From assembly GCF_958298935.1 (NCBI RefSeq), contig NC_084930.1, forward strand, positions 23,100,001 through 23,164,000: 64,000 nucleotides of DNA, given 5' to 3'. Both the position numbers and the translations under genes were made by a program. This DNA is from Phragmites australis. Taxonomy: Eukaryota > Streptophyta > Magnoliopsida > Poales > Poaceae. This document shows, piece after piece, positions 49,949 to 60,880 of this stretch; the first letter of the stretch is position 1; every line of letters starts with the position of its first letter. The notes under the pieces were generated by a model. That model saw only the letters and a program-made list of their open reading frames with translations. It searched no databases and had not been told where the DNA came from.

Positions 49949-50284
49949 CTAGCAGCTGGCGAAGTGGAGGGCCACAAAGAAATCTGCCCTACCTTCACAC
50001 CCCTCCGCCTGCATGGCCCACTCGAAGGTGGCCAGGTGGACGATGGCATTGGCATCGAGCTTTGGAAGCTCCACATAGTAGTGGCGAAGCACCTCCTCGA
50101 GTAGCGATACCGATGGAAGTTCTAGGCCTGCTTCGAAGAAAGCCTCAAACACCATGACCTCATGGACTAGAGGCTCCGGGACCTCCTCATCCACCGGAGA
50201 CCGAGCGACGGCCCTAGAGGGAATCCTCCCTTCCCTAACCATCTGGTCAAGCTCCTCGTCATCAATGGCAGACACCCCCAGCAT
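49949..50284 (-). CDS. Antisense accessory gene in element H, gypsy-associated domain, 111 aa
   Basis: A minus-strand frame between the pol remnant and the 3' LTR. The product holds DEELDQMVREGRIP, a VMVFEAFFEAGLELPSVSLLEEVLRHYYVELPKLDANAIVHLATFEWAM core and a short tail. The core looks like the plant 'putative gypsy type transposon' domain (Pfam Transposase_28, recalled), found near Tat/Retand-type elements. Grande-like maize elements also carry an antisense gene in their 3' region. Function unknown. It may be only the N-terminal part; sequence further down the minus strand shows no continuing frame. Confidence 0.6.
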   Translation of the reverse strand: MLGVSAIDDEELDQMVREGRIPSRAVARSPVDEEVPEPLVHEVMVFEAFFEAGLELPSVSLLEEVLRHYYVELPKLDANAIVHLATFEWAMQAEGCEGRADFFVALHFASC

Positions 50285-50938
50285 GGTGGTCTACTGGGGA
50301 TGACTTCTGCTGGTGCGGCGGAGCTCCACCCTTGACGGTGGCCCCATCAATAATGGAGGAACCGACGTCACCTAAGGGCCCCCTGCCGCAACCACACCGA
50401 CAGCTTCACTCACCACCTATGTTCCAGCTCCGCCCGGGGCACTCAAGCTAGCCATACAGATCGCAGGAGGATGGCGAAAGGTGCTGGACAGCAAGAAAGA
50501 AAGAAGAATAGCAACCGATGGACGCACGCGCAATGCAAGAACAACTGGAGGCAAAGGGTAGATGAGAACGTGGCGCAAGTAAAAAGGTTGCTCAGGGTAA
50601 TCCCTCACCTTATTAAGATAAGAGAGAGATTACCTCCCCAAGAAAAGCGGGCGCATGCCCTGTCCATTCACCTGCCAGGCCACGATCATGGGGAGCGGAA
50701 CTGCCCCCCGCAGCCCCCCAAGCACAAGATGCCACGAGTCCCTCATCCGCCTGAAAAGATGTGATCAGCAACGTCATCAAATGGACAGTCCAGATCAAGT
50801 GGATCAAATCCTCCAAGACAAGCCAAGTGATAATAGGGACCATGAGCCATCAACAGCAAAGCCAGGGACCGTCGAAGGCCCTGCTCCGAAAGAACTACGG
50901 GCTTGACCGCTCCGCTAGCCACCCTTGCGAGGGGCTAC
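50285..50938. other. Element H 3' non-coding region
   Basis: No convincing reading frame. It ends in CGAGGGGCTAC, which acts as the purine tract position before the 3' LTR. Confidence 0.5.
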
Positions 50939-51545
50939 TATTGGGGGTCGTTGTTAAGGACCCCCGACGACCTCATGGCTCAGCTATCCCATGTCTCATG
51001 AAGCCTTCATCCCCTGGAGCCATGCCTCCTAAAGCCTCCATCTCCGTGAATCATGCCTCCCAAAGCCTCCATCTCCCGGAGCCATGCCTCCCAAAGTCTC
51101 CATCTCCCAGAACCATGCCTCTCGAAGCCTCCATCCCCCGGAGCCATACCTCCCCCGGAGCCCCCATCTCTAAGGCTCGGGCAGGCTTCCCAAAAGCTAC
51201 GGGGTGAGACATCAAGTCTCAAGAAAGATCGGCCAGAAGGGGAACGCTAGTCATCCTTTGCCTACAAGGAAGTGACCGGCGTTATGTACCACTCTATACA
51301 TAGGGGGTTGTGGTCATCTGGGGAGGGAAGAGGTCACAAGGAGATCGCTCAAGGAAACACACAAGACATAGAGGTGCCTAAACACTAAATCACACGGTGA
51401 TACTCCCCCCAGACCGATCCATTTTTCTACTATCAATACATTTGTGGTGTTCCTTTATCTCAAACTTCGTCTTCAAGCTTGAGTCTCCTCCTTAGAAGAA
51501 ACTCTCGTAGTACCTGATGGGGTAAGACAATCTCTTGCTCCAACA
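50939..51545 (+). repeat. Element H 3' LTR
   Basis: 607 bases from TATTGGGGGTC to GCTCCAACA. It contains the same 30-base tandem array (about 50995-51165, six copies) as the 5' LTR. Confidence 0.8.
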
Positions 51546-51550
51546 ATTAC

Positions 51551-51849
51551 AACCACATTAACAAAAAAAGTCACATCTTACGTAGCAAAATAGGCTCAAA
51601 TATGCACAAAGATACTGACAAGTGACACATTGACCTTACAAGTCATATCACCTTACATAGAAAAATAATGATTACAACAGGAACTAGGATTGCGACATGG
51701 ATGACTTGACTGTTGTATGCCGCAACAACTTCCTATTCTGACTTGTGTCCTTTGTAACATGCTCATTTGAATCCATTAACTCCAAAAATAATATACAACA
51801 AACCACACTAACATGAAAAATATGTAAAACAAGTATGAAAACAGTATTA
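51551..51849. other. CACTA internal or spacer sequence, nothing recognised
   Basis: AT-rich, no gene or repeat seen. Confidence 0.4.
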
Positions 51850-51985
51850 GCATCAGATAATGGAGATAATTATATACGACTGCAAGCTCGACTGGGATAG
51901 TGAAAAGACGTGCAAGGTGCATGTGTAATAACCATCCTAGTCGAGCTTTGCAGTCATATGTATGGTCTCCAATTTCATCATTTGC
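51850..51985. repeat. Foldback 1, arms about 50 bases
   Basis: 51850-51896 pairs with 51934-51985. The core GACTGCAAGCTCGACT on the left faces GACTGCAAAGCTCGACT (reverse complement of the right arm), one bulge. Outer arms pair with more mismatches. The loop is about 30-35 bases. It could be a MITE or a young microRNA-type foldback. Confidence 0.65.
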
Positions 51986-52077
51986 AAAAAGAAAAAAATA
52001 AGTATGAAAAAAGTGCAATTTTTAATACAATATGTAATAGGAGTAAAAATGAAATATGGCCTTAGTGGCTATAGCAA

Positions 52078-52177
52078 ATGGTCTTATTAGGTACACATAA
52101 TAGGGACGGTGAAGGACATTGACCACAGTTTGGATAAATCCTACTTCTTCCACTATTATGTGATCCTAATAAGGCCA
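52078..52177. repeat. Foldback 2, arms about 38 bases
   Basis: TGGTCTTATTAGG..CACATAATAG on the left faces TGGCCTTATTAGGATCACATAATAG (as two parts) from the right arm, with a loop of about 24 bases. It sits about 90 bases from foldback 1. Confidence 0.65.
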
Positions 52178-52720
52178 AGGTGCAAGTGTTGTAAATAATA
52201 ATGTGATAATAAGAAATGACAGTAATTCGTAATCAAGAATTTCTGATGACATGTGTACAGCAAGAACTAGGCAGTAGGTGTATAAAAGTGCTCTTAGGGA
52301 ATGAATAACAATTGGCCCCAGGATAATCAAGGTCCTACCCTCTAATTATTCTATTGAGTACATCAACGACTGGACAATTTACTAAGTTCTCATCTAGTTA
52401 TTAGAACTAGACAAAATACTCAAAAATCACACAATATCATCATGGACAGTGCTGCTGTACCAAATCAGAGAGCCCAGATTCTGAAAAGGACAAGCAATTT
52501 CCTACCGAGACAGAAATAGAGACTGAACAGCATGATTCAAACAAGTAATGACAGAACAAAAAGGAAGAATCAACTTCGTTATCCAGAATTTGATATGCTA
52601 ATCATTCTCATAACTTACAGCAGCACACCATTCAGGGATCAAATTATAATTGGTAGCCCACTGCAAAGACAACATAAGAAATATGTCTCGGTATACAAGT
52701 ACAAACTAGCAAGGACCAAT

Positions 52721-52995
52721 GCAGCATCTGTTCTTAATACAAATGGACCACAAGCAGCATATGTTCTTATCATTCGAACACAAAAGGACCACAACCAACA
52801 TCTGTTCTTATAATTTGAACACACAAAAGGATCGAGGCAGCATAGCTGTTCTTATCATTTGAACACACAATAGGATCACAAGCAGCATCTGTTCTTATTA
52901 TTTGAATACACAAAAGGAGCACAAGCAGTATCTGTTCTTATCATTTTAACACACAAAAGGACTATCACACAAGCATCTATTCTTATCATTTGAAC
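52721..52995. repeat. Tandem repeat, about 45-base unit, seven copies
   Basis: GCAGCATCTGTTCTTATCAT-type units followed by TTGAACACACAAAAGGA recur from 52721, spaced 33-48 bases, with mutations in each copy. Confidence 0.85.
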
Positions 52996-53101
52996 ACACA
53001 ATCTGTCGGCCATGAATTAGTACAAACTTGCGCTTAAACCCTAGGAATTGGATGGTAGAAGGAGACGAAAGGGGAGCAGCGAGGCCTACCTAGACGTCGG
53101 C

Positions 53102-53380
53102 ATGGTGGTCCATGGCAACGGCAGTGCTGGACGAGGGAGTAGGGCACAACAGCACAGGCTCGTTGTCATCAGGGTGGAGGCAGTGTGCTCCTCGGCATCG
53201 TGGTAGTGGTCCTCAGCGACGGCGACGGTGAACGATCGTGCAGTGCATGGCAGCATGGGTTCCTTATTGTCAGGGAGGAGGCGGAGAGCTCCTCAGTGTT
53301 AGAGTGGTGGTCCTCAGTGATGACGATGGTGGACAATGGTGCAGGGCACGACAGCATGGGATGCTCAATGTCAGGAGGCT
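53102..53380. repeat. Tandem repeat, about 102-base unit, three copies
   Basis: GGTGGTCCTCAG(T/C)GA...GGGCA..ACAGCA(T)GG blocks start near 53102, 53203 and 53306; the last copy is short. Confidence 0.75.
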
Positions 53381-53439
53381 ATTTAGCGGAGGGCACATGC
53401 TAGGATGGGGAAAAAAATTCTGAGCACTTTTATAGGGGA

Positions 53440-53605
53440 GGACTTCAACTACTGGCTCAAGATGACGTTCGGCAGTGAAAGTGGATCTTCACTGCCAGCT
53501 AAATAGAACAACCAGTAGTGAAATATATTTCATTGCTGGCCCAATAAGTCCACCGACAGTAAAATAACTTTCACTAGAGTCAAATATGTTCATCGGCAGT
53601 GAAAG
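53440..53605. repeat. CACTA-like subterminal motif cluster
   Basis: CGGCAGTGAAAG, TTCACTGCC, CAGTAGTGAAAT and CGACAGTAAAAT alternate in both directions. Similar to, but not the same as, the clusters at 41.7 and 59.4 kb. It may mark the end of another CACTA copy or an internal duplication. Confidence 0.5.
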
Positions 53606-53644
53606 CCCTTACACTACAAGTGCGGGGTGTAAAAAATTTGATTT

Positions 53645-53722
53645 AGCTACATGCGCTAGAGACTCGAACCCACGACCTGCACCAAGTAAGACTGAACAAT
53701 TAAACCGTTGCGCTACTCAATT
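53645..53722 (-). other. tRNA-like segment with RNA polymerase III A and B boxes
   Basis: The minus strand reads TAGCGCAACGG (53715-53705, A box) and GGTTCGAGTCT (53670-53660, B box), with starts 45 bases apart as in a tRNA. The acceptor and T stems do not pair well, so it is not a working tRNA. A tRNA-derived SINE head or a tRNA-like motif carried by the CACTA element are both possible. Confidence 0.5.
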
Positions 53723-54238
53723 GTTTTTGTTTTAGTTTGTACTATCTATAATTATTAACATTATGTTGACCTGAAGTCCTAATACATATTTATTTAAATG
53801 TGAACTTTCTATATACAAAAATTAAGTTTTGTATATACCTAAATTTCATGGCTCCATTTTCTAATTCAATAAAAAATTAAAATAAATCTATTCATACCTA
53901 AGTTTCTATACTGGAGCTTGTTATATATCTTAATTTCATCGATAAATATTTTAAGTCGTTAAAAATTGAAAACAAATACGCTCATAACTATAGCTAATGT
54001 AAATCATGTAATATGCAAATAGATATATGTTATTTCTATTTCTAATTCATTAAAAATAAAAAATAGTAATGCATAGCAATAGTGCTTGTGCTATTGCTAA
54101 TTCATTAAAAATAAAAAATCAATATGCTCAATAACAAAGATATCTTCTACCATAAACTACAAATTGAAGCTTCCATAATGTAAGTGAGGTATAATTGCAT
54201 CTAAAACAAATTCATACATAGTAATTAATATAATTTAG

Positions 54239-57200
54239 CTACTTTGTCTTAATGATTTGCCCTTTATTATGATCTTGGTGTATATATGAAGGTTTGTCGG
54301 TGTCTTCCTTGGGACCTAGGTTGACGTCCTCTCCAAAAGGAGGTAGCGCATCGAATTGATTGTAGTCTTCCTCATCAACGACATACTCAACTCCGACAAT
54401 CCTTCTTTTTCCATGAAGAACCACTTGGCGCTCCTCCTTGTTAGCTGGGTCCAGGTCCTTAATATAGAAGGCATGCATAACATCATTCATAAGTAGAAAT
54501 AGTTCTTCTCTATATCTAACAAGTTTTTGGTCCACTATAGTTATACCATACTTGTCGATCTTTACACCCCCTAGGAGTATGACCCATTGGCACTGGAAAA
54601 GAGGAGCCTTTAACACTCCATAGTTGAGCTCCTAGATCTCCTCTATGATTCTGTAGTAGGTCTCCCTATTTCCATTGCAGTCTGTATAAAATTTATAGCC
54701 ATTTATGTCATATTCTTGGAATGTGAGGATTGTCGTTCATAGTCAGTGATTCAACACATTCAACTGAGCACACTTTATCTGTGTTATCCATCACCTGTCT
54801 ATGTAACCTAGCGTCAAAATGATCTTGGTGCTCTCTCACAATCCAAACATTGGACTTCCCTGGGTTTCTGGTGCGTAGCATCTTCTGGTGTTCTTGACAA
54901 ATAGGTCCACTACAACTGATTGTTGTAGAAGTGTGAAATATGCTTGCATTAATGAAACGGGCTCATTAGTGTGGAATGAGTTCTCACCTTTCGTCCATCT
55001 CCCCTATAGCCTCCCCTCATGACGAGATACAGGCACACCAATCGATTTGAGATTTATGCAGTCGACGCAGAAATCAATGACCTCCTCGGTTCCCTAGCCC
55101 TCAGCCATGCAGCCTTCCGGCCGATTTTGGTTATAAACATATTTCTCTAGAACTCTCATGAACCTCTCGAAAGGGTACATCTGATGCAGAATCATGAGGC
55201 CAAAAATCCATATCTCTTTCACAATTTGAACAATGAGATGCACCATGATATAAAAAAAATGATGGAGGGAACAATGCCTCAAGCTGGGATAGAGTCTCAA
55301 CTATGTCTTCCTCAGCTTATCTAGATTGGTCGGATCGATGGCATTCTGAGATATCGTGCTGAAGAATGAACATAGATTTATGATTGGGTTTGAGACCTTC
55401 GGTGGTAGAATACCTCTAATTGCATTGGAAGCATCTGTGTCATCATCACATGACAATCATGAGACTTCATGCTAGTTAATTTCAAATCTTTCATATTTAC
55501 TAGTCTTATTATGTTGGCGGAGTAACCGGATGGAACTTTGATTCCATGTAAGCACTTGCACATTGCAATTTTCTCCGCCTTGCTTCGACTGTAGCTAGCG
55601 AGACCAAGATATTTGTTACCTTCTTTCATATCTTCAAGATGTAGATCTTGTCTGAGTTTCATACATTTCAAGTCCTTTCATGCTTGGAGTGTATCCTTTG
55701 TTTTACCAAATATGTCTAGTAACGTACCAATCAAGCTATCACACACGTTCTTCTACATGTGCATGACATTGATTGCGTGTCGAACCACCAGATCCGGCCA
55801 ATAAGCAAAGTATTAAAAAATTGATTTCTTTTTTAACATAGGAGCTCTAAGATTAGATTTCGGAACCGACATACTCCCACGTCCCTTTCCAAGGATAACC
55901 CTAAGGACCTTTACCATCTCATGTACCTGTCTCTCAGTGCAATGCTTAGGAGGTGATCGAGTCTCAACTTTCCCATCAAAAACTCTTTTATTTCTGTGGT
56001 ACGGTTGATCCTTGCAATAAAAATTTACGATGACCTAGGTACAAAATTTTTCCCTGTTCTTCAATCACAAGCTCTCTGTTTCATCCAAGCAATGCACACA
56101 TGCATAGTAGCCTCTAAAAGTCTTGCCCGATAGGTTGCAAGGGCTGGCCAATTCTAGATTGTTATGAACAACATTGTGTGTAGGGTGAAGTTCTCTCATT
56201 TGTATGCATCCCATACCTGCACACCATCGTTCCACAGTACTACAAGATCTTCCATTAATGGTTTCAGGTAGACATCGATATTGTTGCCAGGTTGCCGACC
56301 CTGGTATCAGCACCGGACACATAATGTAGTTCCGCTTCATACACAACCAATGAGGAAGGTTGTAGATACATAGAGTCACATGCCAAGTGCTAGGACTACT
56401 GCTCATATCGCCGAATGGATTCATCCCATTTGTACTCAACCCAAATCTTATATTGCTCACATCTTCTACAAAGAGCTCATTGTATTTCCTATCAATGTTT
56501 CTCCTGTGCGTAGAATCAGCAGGGTGTCTCAGCATTCCATCATCCTTGTGCTCCTCGACGTGCCATCACATGAGTTCGGTATGCCTTTTGTTCGCGGATA
56601 AATGCTCCAAACAGGGGACTATAGGAAAATACCACATCACCTTGATCGAAGGCCTTTTCTTCTTTACTTCACCATCGGTATCATCACTATCACACTTGTA
56701 CCGTGCTGCACCACAGACGAGACATGCTTCCATGTTTGCAGGCTCTTCACGATACAACATGCAACTGTTTGGACATGCATGTATTTTTTGCACTTCCAAC
56801 CACAATGGGCACACAACCTGCTTGGCCTGATACGTATTTTCTGATAGCACATTTCCCTTTGAAAGCAATTTCATCAAGCACAGTAACAACTCTGTGAAGC
56901 TTGTATAAACCATATATTGCTTTCCTTCAATTGTAGCAGTGAAAGCATGGTACACAATTTTATATACTCCTTCTAGCAGCCCGAAACAATAGTTTTTTAG
57001 AGTCCTCTACCATACGCTAGAACTTTTGAAACACTCTAGATTTATTTTTGAACATAGGAGCTCTAAGATTAGATTTCAAAATCGATGTACTCCCACGTAC
57101 CTTTCCAAGGATAACTCTAAGTCCTTTTACCATCTCATGTACTTGTCTCCCAGTGTAATGCTTAGGGGGTGATCAAGTCTCAACTTTTCTGTCAAAAGCT

Positions 57201-58648
57201 CTTCTGTTGCCACGGTATGGTTGATCCTTGCAAAGAAATTTACGATGACCTAGGTACACCATTTTTTGGCTTTTCTTTAGTCACACGCTCGCTATTTCAT
57301 CCAAGTAATTCATCCAAGTAATGCACACATGCATAGTATCCTCTGACACTCTTAACCGATAGGTTGCCAAGTGCTAGCTAATCCTGAATTGTTATAAAAA
57401 GCATTGCATGTAGGGTAAAGTTCTCTCGTTTGTACGCATCCCATACTTGTACACCATCATTCCACAGCACTACAAGATCTTCCAATAATGGTTTCAGGTA
57501 GACATCAATATCGTTGCGAGGTTACCTCGGCCCTGGTGTCAGCACCGGCATCATAATATATTTCTGCTTCATACAAAACCAATGAGGAAGGTTGTAGATA
57601 GATAGAGTCATAGACCAAGTGCTATGATTACTGCTCATGTCGCCGAATTGTTTCATCTCATCCGCACTCAACCTAAATCTTATATTACTCATATCTTCTG
57701 CAAAGAGCTCCTTGTATTTCCTATCGATGTTTCTCCACTGTGTAGAATCAGAGGGGTGTCTCAGCATTCCATCATCCTTGTGCTCCTTGGCTTGCCATCG
57801 CATTATTTTGGCATGCCTTTTGTTTGCTATAAATGCTACAATGGGGGACTATAGGAAAATATCACATCACCTTGACGGGAGGCCTTTTCTTCTTTCCTTC
57901 ACCATCGATATCATCACTGTCTCGCTTGTACTGTTCTAAACCACAGACAAGACACACTTCCAAGTTTGCAAGCTCTCCGCGATACAACATGCAATCGTTT
58001 ATGCATGTATTTTCTACACTTCCAACCACAATGGGCACACAACCTGCTTGGCCTGATACATGTTTTCTGGCATCACATTTCACTTTGAAAGCAATTTCTT
58101 CAAGAACAGTAACAACTATGTGAAGCTTGTATCAGATCATCCATTGCTTGCCTTTAATTGTAGCAGTGAAAGTGCGGTACACAACTTTGTACTCCTTCTC
58201 GCAGCCCAGAACAACAATTTTTTAGAGTCCTCTACCATACGCTGGAACTTTTGAAACTCTCTTTCATTGGTGAAATTCCCCTCCCCATCGCGTAACATCT
58301 GCTCCACATCATCAACGCCGGCATCGGCCAACATCTCCTCTCGATCATCATCAACCAACATATCTTCAGCAGGTGGCATATCGGTATATTCATTGACTGG
58401 CATGTTGGTGCACAAGGCTTCACCGTGCTCAGTCCAACAGGTATAGCCAGGTATAAAGCCTCTTGGCATCAAGTGGGAATATGTCTGTTGGGTGGTGAAA
58501 AATTATTTCTTGTTCTCGCAATCAACGTATGGATAACACATGTATTGAGACTATGTATTTGACTTGTGCACCGCGGTTTGTACTAAGAAACAATCCACGC
58601 CATTCTTGTACTCTATGCTCACATGGCTCACATCCATCTTCTGTCCAT
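54239..58648 (-). pseudogene. CACTA transposase (TNP2 type) pseudogene
   Basis: The minus strand starts at ATG 58648 (MDRRWM, transposase-associated N-terminus), then RGFIPGYTCWTEHGEAL near 58440. The TNP2 core follows: MLRHP(A/S)DS, WRNIDRKY, NIRFGLS..GMNPFGDMSS, TLCIYNLPHWLCMKR and YACVHCLDE. A DUF4218-like region (MKSHDCHVMMTQMLP near 55440; YPFERFMRVLEKYV..RPEGCMAEG near 55100-55180) and a DUF4216-like region (VKIDKYGITIVDQ near 54560) come last. This is the normal domain order of En/Spm TNP2 proteins, which cut and join the element ends. Stops, frameshifts and an internal 1.2-kb duplication break it. It cannot supply transposase. Confidence 0.85.
55835..58255. repeat. Intragenic tandem duplication, unit about 1.2 kb
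   Basis: 55835-57050 and 57051-58255 are copies offset by about 1216-1225 bases. Both start with AACATAGGAGCTCTAAGATTAG and end with CTCTACCATACGCT(A/G)GAACTT. The TNP2 core is therefore present twice in a row on the minus strand. Confidence 0.85.
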
Positions 58649-58748
58649 CTACAATTATTTCATTATTGTACATCCAAATTCATAACATCTAGAAGATTTT
58701 GCGATCACCAACAAATAAATTACGTCATCATCTCCTACCTATGATTGT

Positions 58749-59375
58749 CCCGGGTTGGAGGAACCGCCTTTTGCATGCTTTCAGGTCCGCTTCTGATGTG
58801 TATTTGTTGGTATCATCCCTAGAATTTATTATTATCCAACCCCTTATCTATGACTCATTAAGGAAACATGAAAAATAAATACACTCATACATAAAGTTTC
58901 TATATTGGAGCTTGCTAATTAAATAAAATATCAAAATACAATTGAATCTTGCTGCATACCTCAATATCATGACGAAATTTTCTAATTCATTAAAAATCAA
59001 AATAAGGGATAATATCAACTTTGGTTTTTAAGATAACATTTTGATTTAAAATGCTAATATAGGATTTAACTTGGGGATTTCAACATACTTGAGCTCAAAA
59101 GGCTCTTAGAAGTTTCCTTGCTGTTTAGGAAAAATCAAGGGTTCACTTGCCAAAAAACAAAGAAAAGACAAATGAGCAAATTGAGAGGAAAGAATGGAAT
59201 TTGTTTGGATATCTAGAGAGAGCTCATGTAGACCTTTTTCTTGACCAAAAATGAGCTTGAGTGGTGCGGGAATCAAAGTGGGAGAAGGAATGAAGTGGAT
59301 GCTGCCATGGAGAGTTTGTGAGGAGGAAAGAAAGTTCTGATCGAACTGTCTGTTAGCTCGAGCTTGGAGAAGGTG
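58749..59375. other. CACTA upstream region, no gene
   Basis: AT-rich then G/A-rich sequence between the transposase start and the subterminal repeats. The promoter and untranslated leader of the transposase would lie here; no clear TATA box picked. Confidence 0.4.
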
Positions 59376-59650
59376 GGGAAGGGGGCATCACTGTTGGCTA
59401 ATTAACCAGCTGGCAGTGATGTTATGCTATCACTATCGGTTGGTAGATTAAGCCTGCAGTGATGAGGGAGCATGGCATCACTGCCGGCTCAATTCATCGT
59501 CCGGTAGTGATGACACTTATCACTACAAATTTATAAGCCACGAAGGTTGATTCTTTCCACGTGGCTTATGAATCGGCAGTGATGTCACATCACTGCTAGC
59601 CTATTAGGAATTGATAGTGATGGACCGATATATAAACCTAATTTATAGTA
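59376..59650. repeat. CACTA subterminal repeats (right)
   Basis: At least six copies of (C/T)GGCAGTGATG / CATCACTG / GGTAGTGATG in both directions, the last near 59620. The matching left cluster is at 41690-41850. Confidence 0.65.
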
Positions 59651-60168
59651 ATAGAATTAACTCAGCCTACTGGCGCATCTTCTTAGAAATCATTCGATCC
59701 GATTACGTAGACCCGAGTCGAGTATCAGACACTCCTCTGGAGCTCCGCCTCCACCGCTATCCTAACGCCGCTCCACCAGCGCCGCAAACGCCTAACATCT
59801 TTCTTTCTGTAATCATTTTATATATACCATGGACAATGCACCAGTAATGGTGTTTAGCGAAAAATGACATAGAATGCTAATTTTCAATGTACAATGAGTC
59901 CATGACATCTGTCTTTGTTTCCAAAATTAATTGGATATCCTTTTATTTATATGTATGGATTGACACATCATGATTACAAATTCTAACAGCAAGCTAAGGC
60001 ATAAGATACCATACAAGGCCAGCTCTTCTTACCATATTTTGATTCAAGTGAACAGTCCATATTTAGGGTCCCATGGACATCATTCCCATAAATAAACTAT
60101 ACAACATTCTTCAACCAGTCACTGAGCATGACTTATTTGACATAGAAAAACATATGTAGTTGTTCTTC
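59651..60168. other. Intergenic; 3' side of the glycine-rich protein gene
   Basis: No coding sequence recognised. The transcript end of the minus-strand gene must lie here. The AAATAAAAGG-type sequence near 59940-59950 (minus strand) is a possible poly(A) signal, about 220 bases after the stop. Confidence 0.4.
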
Positions 60169-60810
60169 TTAATTCCATCCACCATGGTGTCCACCACCGT
60201 ATCCTCCATAACTCCCACCTCCGCTGTAGCTGCCACCAACATTACCATAACCTCCTCCGTAGCCACCTCCATATCCATTGCCGTAGCCAGGTTGACCATA
60301 CCCACCACCGTATGTAGGGCCACCATACCCGCCACCATATCCAGCTCCATAGCCACCATCATGGCCATGGTTGTATCCTCCACCATATATAGGCCCATAT
60401 CCACCACCGTAGCCAGGCTGATTATATCCTCCTCCATACCCACCGCCATTTCCATATCCTCCACCGTAACCACCGCCGTTTCCATATCCTCCACCATGGT
60501 TGTATCTGCCTCCCCACTTCTCATCCTTGAGTCCAGCCCCTCCTGCTGGTTTCACATTCTTCCCCTCAGACTCTACATGCAAAAAGATGTTTTTTAATGA
60601 TCAATGTTTTGTACACTGTAGTATTTGCATACATACTGTATAGCATTAGTTTCACAAATGCTGAATATAAGTTAGCTAGGGGAGAGAGAGAGAGAGAGGC
60701 GCAAACCAACCGTTGGCTTCATTGAGCTCTCTAGCATACACCACATCCTGGAAGATGAGCAGGAGAGAGGCCAGGACGACACAGAGAAGAACTACAGACT
60801 TAACCGCCAT
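60169..60810 (-). CDS. Secreted glycine-rich protein, two exons, 167 aa
   Basis: Exon 1 is 60711-60810, exon 2 is 60169-60572, on the minus strand. Intron borders are GT (60710-60709) and AG (60574-60573), and joining keeps the frame (504 bases, stop TAA). Residues 1-27 form a signal peptide (MAVKSVVLLCVVLASLLLIF, then VYA before ARELNEAN). After SEGKNVKPAGGAGLKDEKWGG comes a GGGYGNGGGYGGGY-type repeat region rich in Gly and Tyr with some Pro, His and Asn, ending HHGGWN. This is the plant cell-wall type GRP family (Pfam GRP, recalled); tyrosines may be cross-linked in the wall. A TATA box lies upstream. No breaks are seen, and it is the only gene here that looks intact and host-derived. Confidence 0.92.
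60573..60710 (-). other. Intron of the glycine-rich protein gene
   Basis: 138 bases, starts GTTGGTTTGC and ends TGCATGTAG on the minus strand. It contains a CT repeat near its 5' end (GA repeat on the plus strand, 60681-60697). Confidence 0.88.
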
Positions 60811-60880
60811 TTCTACGCCTCTCTCTCCCCCTCTCGCTGAAACTAGCTTTGTGTGAAGAGATAGGACTGCCGCAGCGTGC

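Larger units (their letters stand above)
46075..51545 (+). mobile_element. Element H: decayed Tat/Retand-like Ty3/gypsy element
   Basis: Two LTR copies in direct orientation, both starting TATTGGGGGTC (older TGTTGGGG-type start), flank remnants of gag, protease, RT, RNase H and a second RNase H. ATTAT before (46070-46074) and ATTAC after (51546-51550) agree at four of five bases and fit a mutated target duplication. The 5' LTR is cut at about 46435, the RT lacks its YVDD box and no integrase is visible, so much has been deleted. The double RNase H and the antisense gene near the 3' end fit the Tat/Retand group. Confidence 0.8.
41653..59650 (-). mobile_element. Probable large CACTA element with nested insertions
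   Basis: A CACTACAACAG end at 41653 is followed by subterminal repeats (GGTAGTGATG, ATCACTATCG and relatives). The same kinds of repeat occur at 59376-59620, just outside the start of a minus-strand TNP2-type transposase. Between them lie an exon split by a solo LTR, element H and the transposase pseudogene. The right terminus is decayed: TTATAGT followed by AAT at about 59643-59653 would match the AAT before the left end if the last base were lost. That last step is weak, so the extent is an inference. Confidence 0.5.

Noticed and set aside
53612..53620. CACTACAAG as the left end of a CACTA element
   Set aside because: The subterminal-type repeats lie on its outer side, no matching right end with the same 3-base duplication (TTA) was found, and the left end at 41653 explains the element better.
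53645..53722. A working tRNA gene
   Set aside because: A and B boxes are present but the acceptor and T stems do not pair, so only a tRNA-like segment is claimed.
60160..60597. Plus-strand and second minus-strand open frames over the glycine-rich gene
   Set aside because: They are shadows of the low-complexity GGY repeat. Only the spliced frame has a signal peptide, splice sites and a TATA box.
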